Of a stretch of DNA of 64,000 bases, positions 12,362-24,175 are shown piece by piece; within the stretch, counting starts at the first letter, position 1; each line of letters opens with the position of its first letter. Source of the DNA: Kondoa malvinella. Lineage: Eukaryota; Basidiomycota; Agaricostilbomycetes; Agaricostilbales; Kondoaceae. The stretch is taken from NCBI GenBank assembly GCA_039545315.1, contig BCIM01000003.1, positions 425,799 to 489,798 of the forward strand, written 5' to 3'. The notes under the pieces are model-generated. The model was not told the origin of the DNA, searched no databases, and saw only the letters and a list, made by a program, of their open reading frames with translations. The translations under genes were made by a program, and so were the position numbers.

Positions 12362-13404
12362 CTTTCTTGCTCGTCGAGGACTGGGATCTGTCGACAAGGG
12401 AGCAACGTTGACCAAGGCGCTGCCATTTCAGAGGGAGAACCAAGCTAGCGGGCACTGGCACGTTCTGATGTACAGATGAACGTGCCACCTGATAAACAAA
12501 CCATTTTCTGGGTGTAGCGCGTATTCGGTGCTGACTAGGCTTGTAGAAAAGGATACGATAGGCAGATAGGAGCAGAAAGGCAGACGCTCGGCAGATTGGA
12601 GCAAGATGTAGCTCTTATGTGTAATCGCAGCCTGGGCGGAAAATGCTCGTCTTAAACATGAACATGCTGTCAGCGTGATGAGCTGCTAGTCAATGCGAGA
12701 ATCGAGGAGAGGAGCGCTGTCGGAAGAAGACGACAAGTGCTATTACAAAAGCCAATGCGAGAATCGTGGAGAATCTTTTGGGCGATAGGTACATCACGGC
12801 CACTGCACACCAAGCCAGCGATGAGAAGCGAGTATCTACGATGTAGTGACCGTCACAACAAAGGAGACAGAGAGCCGGATGCATAACACTTCAGATTCTC
12901 GCTGGCAGGGAATTTTCAAACTGAGAGTGCAGGGCGTTGATGTGGCCCCGCTACTCTGGCTGTAGTGCCGGACTCCGAAGGTCTAGTAGACTTCGCGGTG
13001 GATGCGGGACAAGTTGTCCACAAACAGCCTCGCATCGCTATAATTTTCATTCTCTGGATGTCAGGCCAATCAAGGCTACCTGATGTATACGCTTCAATTT
13101 CCTTGCTTGCGCATCCATTGAACCTCTCGTATTTTCTGGGTTGAGGCCATGTGCATCGTTCTGCTGTACGGACTCTCTATCTACCGCCGGCTCTCCTTGG
13201 TGTACAGGATAACAGCTTGTTCGGCGCTTGTAATCAGCCTATAGCCCCGCAAGTATGCATGGCACCGAGTTGATGTCTCTGCCTTAGTCGCGCAATTATC
13301 GACATAACCTTTATCCACCTGCCGTATACGTGCCATCATTTTTCCTGTCGTGAGATGCGTTGCCCCAGAGGGTCCATAACTTCTTTCTCCATCCACCTCT
13401 CATC
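12362..13404. other. Intergenic region between BTA1 and carboxylesterase genes
   Basis: About 1 kb between divergent genes, likely holding both promoters. The only candidate is a minus ORF at 12690-12884, starting MHPALCLLCCDGH and ending in a hydrophobic stretch STILALAFVIALVVFF; it has no recognisable family and no support from context. A 14-base string, caatgcgagaatcg, occurs at about 12692 and again at about 12754, both inside that ORF. I see no RNA gene. Confidence 0.4.
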
Positions 13405-15868
13405 ATGGCATCGATCGCTATTGCAACTGCCTTGGTGCTTGGCCAACTGGCACAAGCTTCCCCCATCTCGAGTGACCTGACTGCTCGCAACAACTGGTCT
13501 AAGAACCCTTCTGTCAAGCTCGACTATGGTACACTGAATGGGCGATACCTCTCAGACTTCGAGCAAGACCTCTACTTGGGTGTCCCCTACGCTCAGGCAC
13601 CTACTGGTGATTTGGTATGCGGTCACTCGGGCTATCTGACCTATGCTGACAGCTCCTTTTAGCGCTTCCGCAACCCACAGCCAGTCAACACTTCTTATGA
13701 TCAGGCTTTCGATGCTTCACAATGGGGCAATGTCTGCCCAGGTAGGTTTTCTTCTCATCCCTTTGCTCCAGTCTAACCTCTGTATAGGTTATGGACCTTC
13801 CTGTAAGCTTGCCATTCTTCTGTAGCAGATACGACGAGCTCAACTCTGTGCCTGTTACTCAGCATCGCGCAACGAGAGTCAAGGACAATTCTACAATCTG
13901 GACGAGGACTGCTTGAACATCAACCTCATCGTACCAGCAGGTACCACCCCAGGCGACAACTTGCCCGTCCTTTTCTGGATCTAGTCAGTATTCGCTTGGC
14001 TGTCTGAGCTCCCTTGCTGATAATGCATTCACAACAGCGGTGGTGGTTACTCTCAAGGTACGGACGGAGCTCTCGGCCTACAGTCTCTCGAGAGAGGCTA
14101 ACCTGATAACGCAGGCACGGCCAATGACCCTCGATACAACGGCTCCTACATTGTCCAGACATCTGTCGAACTGGGCGAGCCCATTGTGAATTATGTTCGA
14201 ACCTGCCAAAGAATGGTTAATTGATTGCCCAATACAGATCTTTGCCTCTATCAAGTGAGGGATTTCGATCCATTTTCAACCTTCTAAGCTCATCATGTGC
14301 TGCAGCTACCGTTTGAGCGCATTTGGTTTCCCTGCCGGTCAGGAGGCGGTTGACGAGGGAGTTCTGAATCTGGGCACTAAAGATCAAGTGAGCCAAAATA
14401 CCTTTGACGCCGATCAGAAGCTCAAGGCTTTCCTTTCACAGCGTCAAGCCCTTAAGTGGGTCAACCAGAACATTTACAACTTTGGTGGTGATGCTTCCAA
14501 AGTGACTCTTTGGGGTACGTTTGCCGACTTGTGAAAACAACTTTCACTCATGCCCGATACAGGTCAAAGTGCTGGTGGCTCGTCTGTCGCCAATCAGGTC
14601 GTCGCATATGGTGGTCGCAACGATGGTCTGATACACGGTGCTATCGCTACGAGCGGTACCTCCATTGGATCCGACGCAGAGCCTAAAGACAACTTTGCTG
14701 GCTGGGCCAGCTGTGAGCTATCCCTAAGCCCTGTGCATCTTTGTGACTGACCCAAACTTCGCCATACAGTGCTTGAGGTCACCGGCTGCTCGGACCTTGC
14801 TTGCTTGCGAGCATTGCCTTACGACACTTTATACGACGCCATTGCGGAATCTGACTTCTCTGGCGGTCCTGTCAAGGATGGTGACATTTTGCCAAACTCT
14901 ATCGTCGAAGCGTTCAAGAAGGGTGAAGTTCTCCAAGTACGTTTTGCTCCTGTATACAGACCACGCGCTGATGCTCTAGAACAGGTACCAATTATCTTCG
15001 GCAATGTCAGAGATGAAGCGACTTGTGAGTATAATGAACGACTATCGAAGTTTCAATGCTGATAGTTTTCTAGTCGGCATTGGAGCTCCAGAAGGTGTCA
15101 ACAACGAAACTGCTTTTTTGGCTGCTGTTGCGAACCGCTTCGAAGAGCTCGACCTCTCAGAGGAGACCATCAACCAGTTCGCTGAAGTCTACCCCAACAA
15201 CAATACTCGAGGCTGCCCCTTCCATACCGGAGGTGAGCCTGCAATTTGCGATGGTTTGATTTGGTTTACTCAACCTTCCGTTTTCTCAGACGGTGTTGTC
15301 GAGACTGGTCTGCAAAACAAACGCAGCAACTGGGTATACACTGACAATATCGTCGCTGGCTGCCGTTATCTGGCTCAGCAACACTCTAACCGCGCACCCG
15401 CCTACCGCTTCCAATTTGACCAAGTCCCTCAGAACCAGTCGATTCAGATTGGAGCTACTCAGTATGCTTCTCGTTCTGTATTGCTATGACTTACGCTTAC
15501 GCTTGATCAGTGCCAACGAATTGCCATACACTTTCGGTGTCCTCGATCGAACTGCCCGCACTCCGCTCGGTAACAGACCCGAAGATTTAGAACTTTCTCG
15601 CAACATGCAAGCCTACACCATCAACTTTGTCCGCAGCGGAGACCCCAACAAAGGAACCTCTGGCAAAGGAAGCTGTACGTCTGTCACAGAAAGTCGCCGT
15701 CCGTGTCTGACTTTGTGTGCGATAGCGCGCGAGGTTACCTGGGAGCAGTACGACAAGTCGCAATCCCTGATCATCTTCGAAAACAACTACATCCGCACCG
15801 AGCCAGACTCGTACAGAGCCGACACAATCGATTTCCTCATCGGTCTGGCCACTGACCGTCTTGATTGA
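13405..15868 (+). CDS. Secreted carboxylesterase / type B lipase
   Basis: Alpha/beta hydrolase of the cholinesterase/lipase type B family. Signal peptide [18 protein letters not shown] at the start. Early motifs: [28 protein letters not shown] and [12 protein letters not shown] (family signature 2), then oxyanion region FWIYGGGYSQG after splicing. The nucleophile elbow is [12 protein letters not shown]. The acid is probably the Glu of VRDEAT. The catalytic His is formed by splicing: ...GGA GCT ACT CA joins T GCC AAC, giving [14 protein letters not shown]. It ends LATDRLD, stop at 15866-15868. Several introns interrupt the first kilobase. Likely acts outside the cell on carboxylic esters; true substrate unknown. 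The next gene downstream is also an esterase-like protein. Confidence 0.88.
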
Positions 15869-16414
15869 AGAGGAGGAAGCAAATGTAAATAGATTGCAGG
15901 AGTAGCACTGAACGCTCTATGCATACAGACTCTATGTGTGCCTCGCTAGCTTATGACACTTGACCTTGTGCGATCTGTGATGTCCATCTACACCACTCAC
16001 AACGACGTGCACTGAAGGCCTCCATCTGCCGCAATGTACTTGCCTGTGATTTGTTGCTATACCTTCCTTCTCTGAGTCTGCTCACGCACTTGCAACGCAA
16101 CTCCCGCGCGCGCTGGCTCTCTCTTTCTTCATGGACTCATCATCAGATCTGCTCGGAGTCCAGGAGATGCTCGTGCTAAAGTGTGGTTCAAGATGGCTGG
16201 CTGGTGCTAGAGTAGTCGTCCACATCGATTGGCGCGTCGTACCATATTGGTGCTGCGAAAGAAAATCCTCTTCCAGCCATTTCCTCTCAGTGATCAGATT
16301 GGTGAATATGCTTGCAGAGAGGTTCAGCGGCAATCCCATCTTTCCTCTCTTAACCTCGTTGCATATGTGTGATATACCATATACCCTGTGTTCGTGTATG
16401 CTTCGCTAGAGAAA
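15869..16414. other. Intergenic region
   Basis: 546 bases between the carboxylesterase stop and the next start on the same strand. Short ORFs on both strands lack any family signature and would cross the probable 3' UTR. A long pyrimidine-rich stretch precedes the start of the next gene. Nothing else seen. Confidence 0.5.
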
Positions 16415-18018
16415 ATGTCTGTCTTCAGCACCTCTTCGTCGAGCTTTGTCGCATCTCATCTGCGCTCGGCATCTGTTCGCCGAACTTCTTCTGGCGCGGC
16501 TCTCCACAACGCAGAAAGCAAGCATCAATATGGCCTGCCTTTGCTCGATGAACGGCCGAAATGGCGAAAAGTCAAGGGAATGCCCAAGAGGAAGTTGGCA
16601 AAGCTTGGTAGCCTGTGCTTAGCTCTCGGATTGCTGTTATGGTTGATCAAATCAAGACCAACCTCCGAGCCTGGCGAACAAGCGTGCGTCTTTAAATTAA
16701 ACGCGACGAACGGAACCTTTCTCACTTGCGGTAATCCAGGTGCAATCCTTTCGCCATGCCGGGGCTGCTTCATATTAACGTTACAAACGCAGATGAGAAC
16801 TACTGGGCTCCGCATGATCAAAGTTGTCCGCCCTCAACAATGATGCAAGCGATTCGCACTGCCTCTTCAGCAGACGCTGCTATCACTGAAGACCTGCGTT
16901 TCCTAAGTAATAAGACTGTTGTATTGGTAGGGGACAGCGTAAGACTTTCATATTGCCTGTTCTTGCCATGGCTGCTGATGCCTCTCATATAGATTGACAG
17001 ACATCATTCCTCAAATTTTTGTGAACTATCTGGAGGAGAACTCATTTGGATCGACAGCAAGCATACCTTGTCACCTCCAATCTTCCTTAATGGTCGAGAC
17101 GAGTTCTACAAACAAGCTGGAGACACTCCAGAGGATGAATGGCTGTCGAGACCGTGGGTATGTCGCATCGAGAAGTACAACTTTGTCATGCTATCTGTAT
17201 GTCGACAACCTGGTCTGCTCGTGCTAATGACTGATAACTTTCCTATCAGCTCTTCAGCTATGGGCTGATGGACGCAGAAGACTATCCGAGAAAGTGGTAG
17301 AAAGATTCGAAACACTATTATGCCCCCTTCTCAGCGTCCGACCGCTTCGAGCACATCGTTAGGCCCATCCTAGAAAAGATGGAGCGGCCAAGGATTGATC
17401 TCATCGAGCTCGGATCAAGTTTCTGGGACATCGCATGGCTGACTGCTCGTTGGAAGATTGAAGACTTCAAGTATTGGGAACAGTCAATGACCGCCGAAGA
17501 CCTTACTCAATTCGCTTCGCGCCTCTCTGCACGCCTTCGAAGCTTGGGCAGATTGTCAACCATGACCGAGACTATCCTCTATAGAGTAAGTTCTTTCATC
17601 TATATGGAAGATTCGCTCCCTGATATCTGCCTCAGATGCCTCATCTGACTGGCGAATCGTTTGATTCGTATATTCCAGCCTCGATCATCACTCAAATCGC
17701 CTCGGTAGCTGAAGCAACAGTTCAAGGCCTATCAGGGCGATCCAAGGGCAAGCCATCTCTCGCAACGGATCAATGGAACTGGGAAAGCGATGTACAGGAT
17801 GCAAAGGGTTTGAGGATGGACAGGAGATTGAGGCTCGATACTACTGGTACTATGATGACTGGCATGCATCACTTGATGAGCGACAATCTGCATCCTAATC
17901 TACTGCCCAATGGCAAGGTCTGGAGCGATATGTGAGCTCTCTCTTGCTCGACTCGCTTCACTTTACTGACATCTCATCTCTGAACAGGCTGCTTTATGAA
18001 TTAAAACGGATCTCGTAA
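16415..18018 (+). CDS. Type II membrane protein with PC-esterase (SGNH-like) fold
   Basis: ATG at 16415 begins MSVFSTSSSSFVASHLRSAS. A short cytosolic tail rich in Lys/Arg (PKRKLAKLG) precedes one membrane helix, SLCLALGLLLWLI, so a Golgi type II anchor is likely. The lumenal part has the SGNH block I motif as VVLVGDSVRL and, near the end, a block V-like SDNLHPN followed by W, giving the GDS...DxxH pattern of PC-esterase, TBL and Cas1p-like proteins, which add or remove O-acetyl groups on glycans. Between these, IDLIELGSSFWDIAWL is typical of the family. Last exon ends LLYELKRIS, stop at 18016-18018. Junctions around 17280-17340 are uncertain because the frame shows a stop that an intron must remove. 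Confidence 0.7.
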
Positions 18019-18103
18019 TCGAAAGCGCAAAGGTATCTATTGGGCTGTACATAAAGCACTAGCGTGTCTATATTGCATATTCATTGACCACACATCTACA
18101 AGA

Positions 18104-19333
18104 TCACGGGTATCGCTTGGCCTCCTCTTCCCAATTGTACTTAGGGTTGAAACCGAGCTCGCGCTTGGCCTTTTCGTTAGATAGCAGAGTATCGTTTTTG
18201 CCTTTAGTCGGGGTGTATGGTGTGTCGGGGAAGCAAGCTTTGACGAGGTCGGCAGTAGGCATGCGCATGACTGTCTCGTTGTTCGCGATTAGATATTGAT
18301 GGTGACCAATCTTATCACTGTTGAGCGCCAAGCTGACTGCTTGACCCCCATCGCGCGCCTGAGGCGAGTATAAGCGGCGGGCAGGCTCTAGAGGCATATT
18401 GTACGAACATCAATGTAACCAAAGTGATTGAACCTCCTGCTCTGGGGGTCGTTCTGCCAGCCCTCGAAAGTCTTGTATTCGGACGTGAGCATGACGTTAC
18501 TGAAGCGCAAGCTGATGATCTTGAGCTTAGGATCCCATCGGCAGTATTGGTCGGCAATAGTCTCGCCTACGAGCTTGGAAAGCGAGTAGGCACTTTCAGG
18601 TCGTCTTTCGATCTCTGCGCATAGCACTCAGGTGTGCGCCAAGTCTGATACACATATGAAGGAGCATACCTTCCGTTATTGGGAGGAATTCTGGAGCGAA
18701 AGGAATGCCGTTGAGCGTCTCTGAGCTGGCTAGGACCACGCTGCGCAGCAGTATGAGCCCTGCTCGCACCAAACTAAGTGGAAACACACTTCTTGATACC
18801 GCATTTACGAGCTGCTTCAAGGATGTTGTAAGTAGCCATCGTATTGGTCCCGAACTGCTTTGAGCTTGAAGTTTGGCCAGGTGCTTTATATACCGTCAGA
18901 TAGGGCATGCCCTCGATGTTGTAATCCTCACATGGAATAGCAGCAAGATGTCAACGCCTTTGTAGGCCATGTCTACTTCCATCATCGCTTCCAGGACTTG
19001 GCCCATGTCGGATAATTCGACCTCTACCAGTCTGTAGGCTCCGCCAATGCCAGATTTACCATCCTCTGAAGCTGTAATAGGTCTTCGGGTGTCAAAATTG
19101 ACTGGCAGCGCACATCAGCCAGTATTCGATCATCTATCAACGCAGACTCACTGACTTCCCACCCTTCTGCAGCCAGATATTCAACAGTACTTCGACCGAG
19201 CTTCCCGCTTCCACCTGGTTTGTATCAGCGTGACATCCTGAACTGCGAAGATCGACAGACCAGTCACAATGCAGCGCTTCTCTGGCAGCTTGCGCTCAAA
19301 TTCTCCAAGACCTCTCTTCTCTGTAAATGACAT
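18104..19333 (-). CDS. NAD-dependent epimerase/dehydratase (extended SDR)
   Basis: Starts MSFTEKRGLGEFERKLPEKR at 19333; splicing makes the Rossmann motif CIVTGGSGKLGRSTVEYL (GxxGxxG). Later exons give VEVDLSDMGQVLEAM, then AYSLSKLVGETIADQY with the catalytic YxxxK and ISLRFSNVM. The end, KAKRELGFNPKYNWEEEAKRYP, is the usual tail of sugar-nucleotide epimerase-like SDRs. Substrate not identifiable; nucleotide-sugar epimerases and 3-beta-HSD-like enzymes share this layout. It lies downstream of the kinase gene on the same strand and converges with the PC-esterase gene. The first exon could start further upstream. Confidence 0.78.
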
Positions 19334-19614
19334 GAAGGTTCTTCTATTGTATTGTAGAGCAGAAAGACTTCGAGTCGCTGTTCTTGACTGCTTTGCAAAT
19401 CTCGCAAGAAGCATGACGAGTGCTGGGGTAAAAGATGTGGAGGTCTTCAAAAATATCTAGACAGAACAACGGATCGAGGGTGTGACGATATATTATGCAG
19501 TGTGACTTGGCCAACAGACGATAATAAAGAAAAAGTGAAAGATGCTCCCTGTCAAACCCCAATGCGAAAATACCCTTCATATACACCTCTGCAGAGACCA
19601 GCTCCCCCTCATCA

Positions 19615-22014
19615 TCAATTCCAATCACCATCCATTGCCCTTGTGACAGAGTTGAAATCTTGGAATGGGTTTTCGTCTGTATCAGTTTCATGTGTTCCGC
19701 CTGGTGTGCGAACTTTTGGCGAGCCTGCGACTGCTCGAAACTGGTCCAATGACTTGCTGTCCCTTACAGAGCGGAAATTGACCGTATCCACGCCGTTCTG
19801 GACCACGGTAAGCTTCCATCAAGTATGAAGCAACCAAATGACATACAGAAGCAGCAGGAACGATAGGCGGTTTCGAATGCCTCAGCAATCCCCACACAAC
19901 AGGCGCAAACCATTTATGACACTTGACCTCGCTCGCGCCAGACTGACAACCCAATCTTTTGTTCTCATTCTTGATCAATAGTTTCCTCACGCAACTTTTG
20001 CCCATAGTAGAAACAGCTGGGTAATCTGGGAAATGTGGATCTTGCTTGAGGACGTTGGCAAAGGTCGCATGCCTGTTGGCGCCTTTGAAAGGTGTTGTGC
20101 CGTAGAGCATTTCAAAGATCAGGATGCCCATAGTCCACCAATCGACGGCAGACGAATGACCACAACCTTTGATGACTTCAGGTGCAATGTATTCTTCCGT
20201 TCCGACAAAGGACTGTATACCAATCAGCCATTGCTTCACTACGCAGCATTTGTACTTACGTTGGTCCGGAAATCGGCAACACAAGACTTTGTATCGATCA
20301 TAGGCATTCCCGCAGAAGTAAAGTGTCGTATGAGCGCCGGTTGTGCATTGAGCGACTGTTTGCTAAGGTCAAAGTCCGATAATTGAATATGCCCAGATTC
20401 ATGTAGTAGAATATCTATTCTCAGTCAGCGTGCATTCTCGCCAACACATTGAACACTCACTCTCAGGCTTGAGATCACGATATATAAAGCCCATAAGATG
20501 AAGGTACTCCAAAGCAGAAATGACTTCAGCAGCGTAGAATCTTGCGTCTTCTTCCGCCAAGCATTTCCCAGGTCTTGTCTGCAACGCACGAAAGAACTCT
20601 CCGCCCATGCAGTACTCCATACAGAGGTAGAGGTAATCCTCAGATTGGAAAGAGTGATATAGGGTGACTATAAAGGGGTGATTTGAAGTAGCGAGAATTT
20701 CCTGTTCACACAGTCAACGCCTGAAACAGCGTAGCGCGGAAAAAGAGGACGAACCTGTTCTGCCAACGCCCTTTTGATCTTGTTCCGCTTAATCATCTCC
20801 CTCTTGTTCAACACCTTCATAGCATACAACCGTTCCGTCTTTTTCTCCCTAACCAAATAGACTTTGCCCACATCTCCTTTACCGAGCAACTTGATCTTGC
20901 TGAACGAACTAGGACCGACTTCGACTTCACGAGTCTTGATACTGTTCGAGCTGTATGTACGTCTGAAACCGGCTCGCGGTGAATCTGGAGATGAGGTTGA
21001 GCCGTATGCTGAAGAAGGTGATAGCAAATCTGCTCCTCGTGCTGAGTCGTCCGCGAGCTTGGAGATGGTAGGAGAGGTAGCAGAGCGGGAAGGAAACTGC
21101 CTCGAGTCGGGTACTGCTGCTGATGACTTTGTGCGAGTGCGGTTTGATACGGGTGAATGTTGTGAAGAAGCAGATGTTGAAGTGGACGGATCGCGAGAAA
21201 GGTAGTCGGGATGATTCTGTGAAGGGAAAGTCGACTCGGCGTCTATAGGTGAGAGGTGCTGCTTTTTGCTGCTTGATGATCCGGCGGGGAAAGGAATGCT
21301 TTCAACTGGTGGGGTTCTATTGAATAGTGCTTTGGTGTTTGGCGCAGAGGAGACTCTTCTCAACAGACGAGCGGCGAATGAACCGCCTGTTGATGCGTTC
21401 GAGACGTTGGAAAGAGGTACAGCGTTCACGGTATGGTTTCGTTCTCGGGAAGAGGAGTTTGAATCTTTTACAGAAGAAGTAGACGAAGAGAGATGAGAAA
21501 CTTTGCTGTTGCGTTCATGCATTGGTCTGCGAGTACTTTTGGGTGGTAGGGGTGGCAGATCGCGGTCTGAATATTGACGACTTGAAGACGCCTTTGGTTG
21601 CTGACTGGATGCGAAATAAGAAGAGTCTTGGCCATTTGAGACGCCAGAGATGCCGAGGGGGGAAGCTAGAGCGGCCGTTGATGTAGACTGATTGCCATTC
21701 ATAGGGGTTTGCTTGAAAGAGTTGAAAGATGAAGACCCGCTCATCCCCATGACAGGGCTCGAGTTGTCTTGGATGAACACGTCTGTGCTGACGGTGGGAC
21801 TGGTTACAGGGCTGTTGTTCTTTGATGAACTAGTGGAGCGTGTTCCAAGTCTCGACAACATTTTCTTGAGCGTTCTACCTTTTGGCTTTGGCTCTTCTTG
21901 CAGCGTGAAATCGTCTAATGCACCAGCAGAGTGTTGCGTCGTGTGTGAACTGGCAGGAGAGTTTCCGTTTGAGAACTCGCTGGAAGATAGAGTGTCGCGC
22001 GAACTTGAGCTCAT
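19615..22014 (-). CDS. AGC-family protein kinase, Fpk1/NRC-2 type (flippase kinase)
   Basis: ATG at 22014: [20 protein letters not shown]. About 350 residues of Ser-rich, disordered N-terminus lead into the kinase domain: [20 protein letters not shown] (glycine loop), [11 protein letters not shown] (catalytic Lys), YRDLKPE (catalytic loop, in the exon near 20480), DFDLSKQ, and the activation segment [20 protein letters not shown]. The subdomain XI exon ends HSKPPIVPA, and a last exon ends [18 protein letters not shown], the hydrophobic-motif-like tail of NRC-2/Fpk1 kinases. These kinases phosphorylate P4-ATPase lipid flippases at the plasma membrane and control polarity. Stop at 19615-19617. 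Confidence 0.9.
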
Positions 22015-22518
22015 TTGGCCGGCGGGTCTCGTCGTCGTTGTGTATGTTGTATATAAGGGTCGTAAAGGGGTATCTGGGTACTATATCATCCCAAGCGTTG
22101 GTGTCTTCGTTCAAAGACGACTGGCTGATTGAGGTCGTCGAGCCGGAGCAAGCCGAGCGCCCTCCTCAATTGCCTTCCTGTCCCTTCTCAAACAACGAGG
22201 CCTAAGCTCGCTGTGAGGAATAAGTTGAAGGGAAGCAGCAGAAGAATCGCGAGCAGACCTATCCCGCAGGTCACCAGATTCGAGCAAGTCCAAGTCGAGC
22301 GCGTCATTACGCGTTTCGAGTCGTATCCTATCTCTTTTCCTGTAGCAACGAAATATCCCCCATTCGCTTGTCTCTTATGGCTCTCCCTCTTGCAAATTGT
22401 ACAATCCTTTTCACTGGTTTGCTCAAATTCTTCTGTCGGATGTGATCTGTCGTTCATCTATGTCTAGGCACTCTGCCTTCTCTTACGCGCGATTGCGCTA
22501 TACAGCTGGTCGAGCATT
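22015..22518. other. Intergenic region, divergent promoters
   Basis: 504 bases between the Fpk1-like kinase start (minus) and the TMEM97-like gene start (plus). Overlapping short ORFs on both strands show no family features. Pyrimidine-rich runs lie upstream of both starts. No RNA gene or repeat seen. Confidence 0.5.
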
Positions 22519-23794
22519 ATGGAGGGTGAATCGCTCGCGTTTGGCAAGCCGATTGAGCTGATGGGAAAGCACAGACAAGTTCATCAAGGGCCTTCAAGTA
22601 CAACGGACTATGTTGTACGCCTGCTCCCTTACACATTATTTTCAATTTGGTAAGACAGCAATCGTGCAGGTTATTGGCGAGAAAGCGGGCAAAGTCAAGC
22701 TAAAGAAGCTCGATAATCTGCATAATATCATACAACTTAACGAGCTTGGGCTGCTCAAATTGATCGCAGACAAGTTAGTACCTCGTTACGGATCGATACA
22801 GTTGCTCACCCGGAGGAACAGATCAGTAACGCGACAAGCAAAAGTCGAGCACTTTGACCAGCCCATGGACAGTCGAACGCAGACCAGTGATAGCGGCATT
22901 TCAGAGTGAGCTTCTTTACACTGTATTTCAGTCTGACTAGGCGTTGATGCAAATGCTCGCAGCTTTTCCAACCCTGTCTCACCTTCAATAGTCACACAAG
23001 AAGTTTTTGTCCGCCAACCTTCGCTTGCACCTGTTCAAGAAGTACAACAACCTTTTTCTAGCATTATCGAAACACCAGAGAAAGCTTCCCAATCTGACCC
23101 TTCAGGACCTCTCCCGCTCCGACAGCGAAAACTCGATTTCCTCTACGTCGCTTTCTTCTCCATCCATCTATTAGCTACGATTCTTATGGACGGACAGACA
23201 ATCTACCCTGTTGCGCTCGTCCCGCCTGCTTTGACATGGTTGAAAGAATGTCAGTCCTTCCTTCGTCATGCTGCTTGAAGCATAAGATGACGTTGCAGCA
23301 TAACAAGACTATTTGAGGACTTCGGGCGATTTCTTAGTTGCTAACGCGTTGGAAGGGGAGTATGCTTGGTTTGGCTCGTTCTTGATAATGGAGATGATTT
23401 TCCAGCTGCCTTGTCAGTCAGCTTTGCTTCTCGCTAGGGTGTTCTAATACAGTTGCAGGTTTCGTACTCGGTATCAAGGCACTTCGAGCTGGTATGTATG
23501 ACAAAATCTCGATGGATTGAGCTGAGTCTTAGCAGATGACCAACGCGTCTACCCTCTCTTACTCGCTTTCGCCTGCGTGACGAGTACGACTACTCTAGCG
23601 TGTTGTGCTCAGCTCGTCTTGTCGCCTCAGAGCGCCGGGCTCTCACAGGAGCAAAAGTTGACGCTCGCTTCGTCCTGTAGGTCCCTGTTCTGGAATGAGA
23701 TAAAGCTGACGAGCTATCAGACGTGCCCTTCAGCGCCGTGCCGTTGCTCATGGCTTTCGATATGTATGGAAGAGTGATGCGGGGGACTCGGTGA
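22519..23794 (+). CDS. TMEM97/sigma-2-receptor-like (EXPERA) membrane protein with long N-terminal extension
   Basis: The C-terminal half is a four-helix EXPERA protein: RQRKLDFLYVAFFSIHLLAT, PPALTWLKE, YYLRTSGDFLVANALEGEYAW, EMIFQLPCFVLGIKALRA, YPLLLAFACVTSTTTLA, and the usual ending VPFSAVPLLMAFDMYGRV; stop at 23792-23794. Family members sit in the ER/lysosome and bind sterols. Ahead of it, in-frame splicing (GA joins C TTT TCC after a gtgagc...gcag intron near 22906) adds exons with VIGEKAGKVKLKKLDNLHNI and LGLLKLIADKL, which I do not recognise. The first exon (ATG 22519, MEGESLAFGKPIELMGKHRQ) needs an intron from about 22591. The N-terminal part could instead be a separate gene. Confidence 0.72.
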
Positions 23795-24175
23795 TCTGTA
23801 CACGGGTGTCTGATAGTCTAGTACAAGGATAATACGATGCTGCAGACTGTTTTTTTTGTGACCGTTGTACTCGACCTTACCCTGCCATAGGCCGCCTGCG
23901 CTCCACAGAGACAGCGCTGACTGCTCCAGCGTAGCTTCAGCTTGCTGTACGATCGTAGATATGACTGCGGGCAGTAGATCTGGCAAAAGCAAAGCCGTCA
24001 GTCATAGTTGCATGTTATGCAGACAACTGACATGCAATTGAAACTCGCTCTGTGACGCTTGTATCCGGCAATCCAGAACTCCATCGGCTCGCAAGCACCT
24101 TTGAAGATCTGTCATGGTCCCAGAAAAGTTTAGCTTGTCACCAAGCAAATCTTCCAGGAACTGACATGGCTCTCT
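23795..24175. other. Intergenic region between convergent genes
   Basis: About 380 bases between the TMEM97-like stop and the probable Dad1 stop. Minus-strand open frames exist (for example QFLEDLLGDKLNFSGTMTDL and ISTIVQQAEATLEQSALSLW) and can be joined through gtcagt...ag introns, but no joined product matches a family; they may be 3' UTR or an unannotated alternative 3' end of the upstream gene. Confidence 0.35.

Noticed and set aside
12690..12884. Small minus ORF with a hydrophobic segment
   Set aside because: No family, no support from context; kept only as a note on the intergenic region.
20864..21496. Plus ORFs opposite the Fpk1 kinase N-terminus
   Set aside because: Antisense shadows of the Ser-rich kinase exon; Glu/Val-rich runs mirror its Ser codons.
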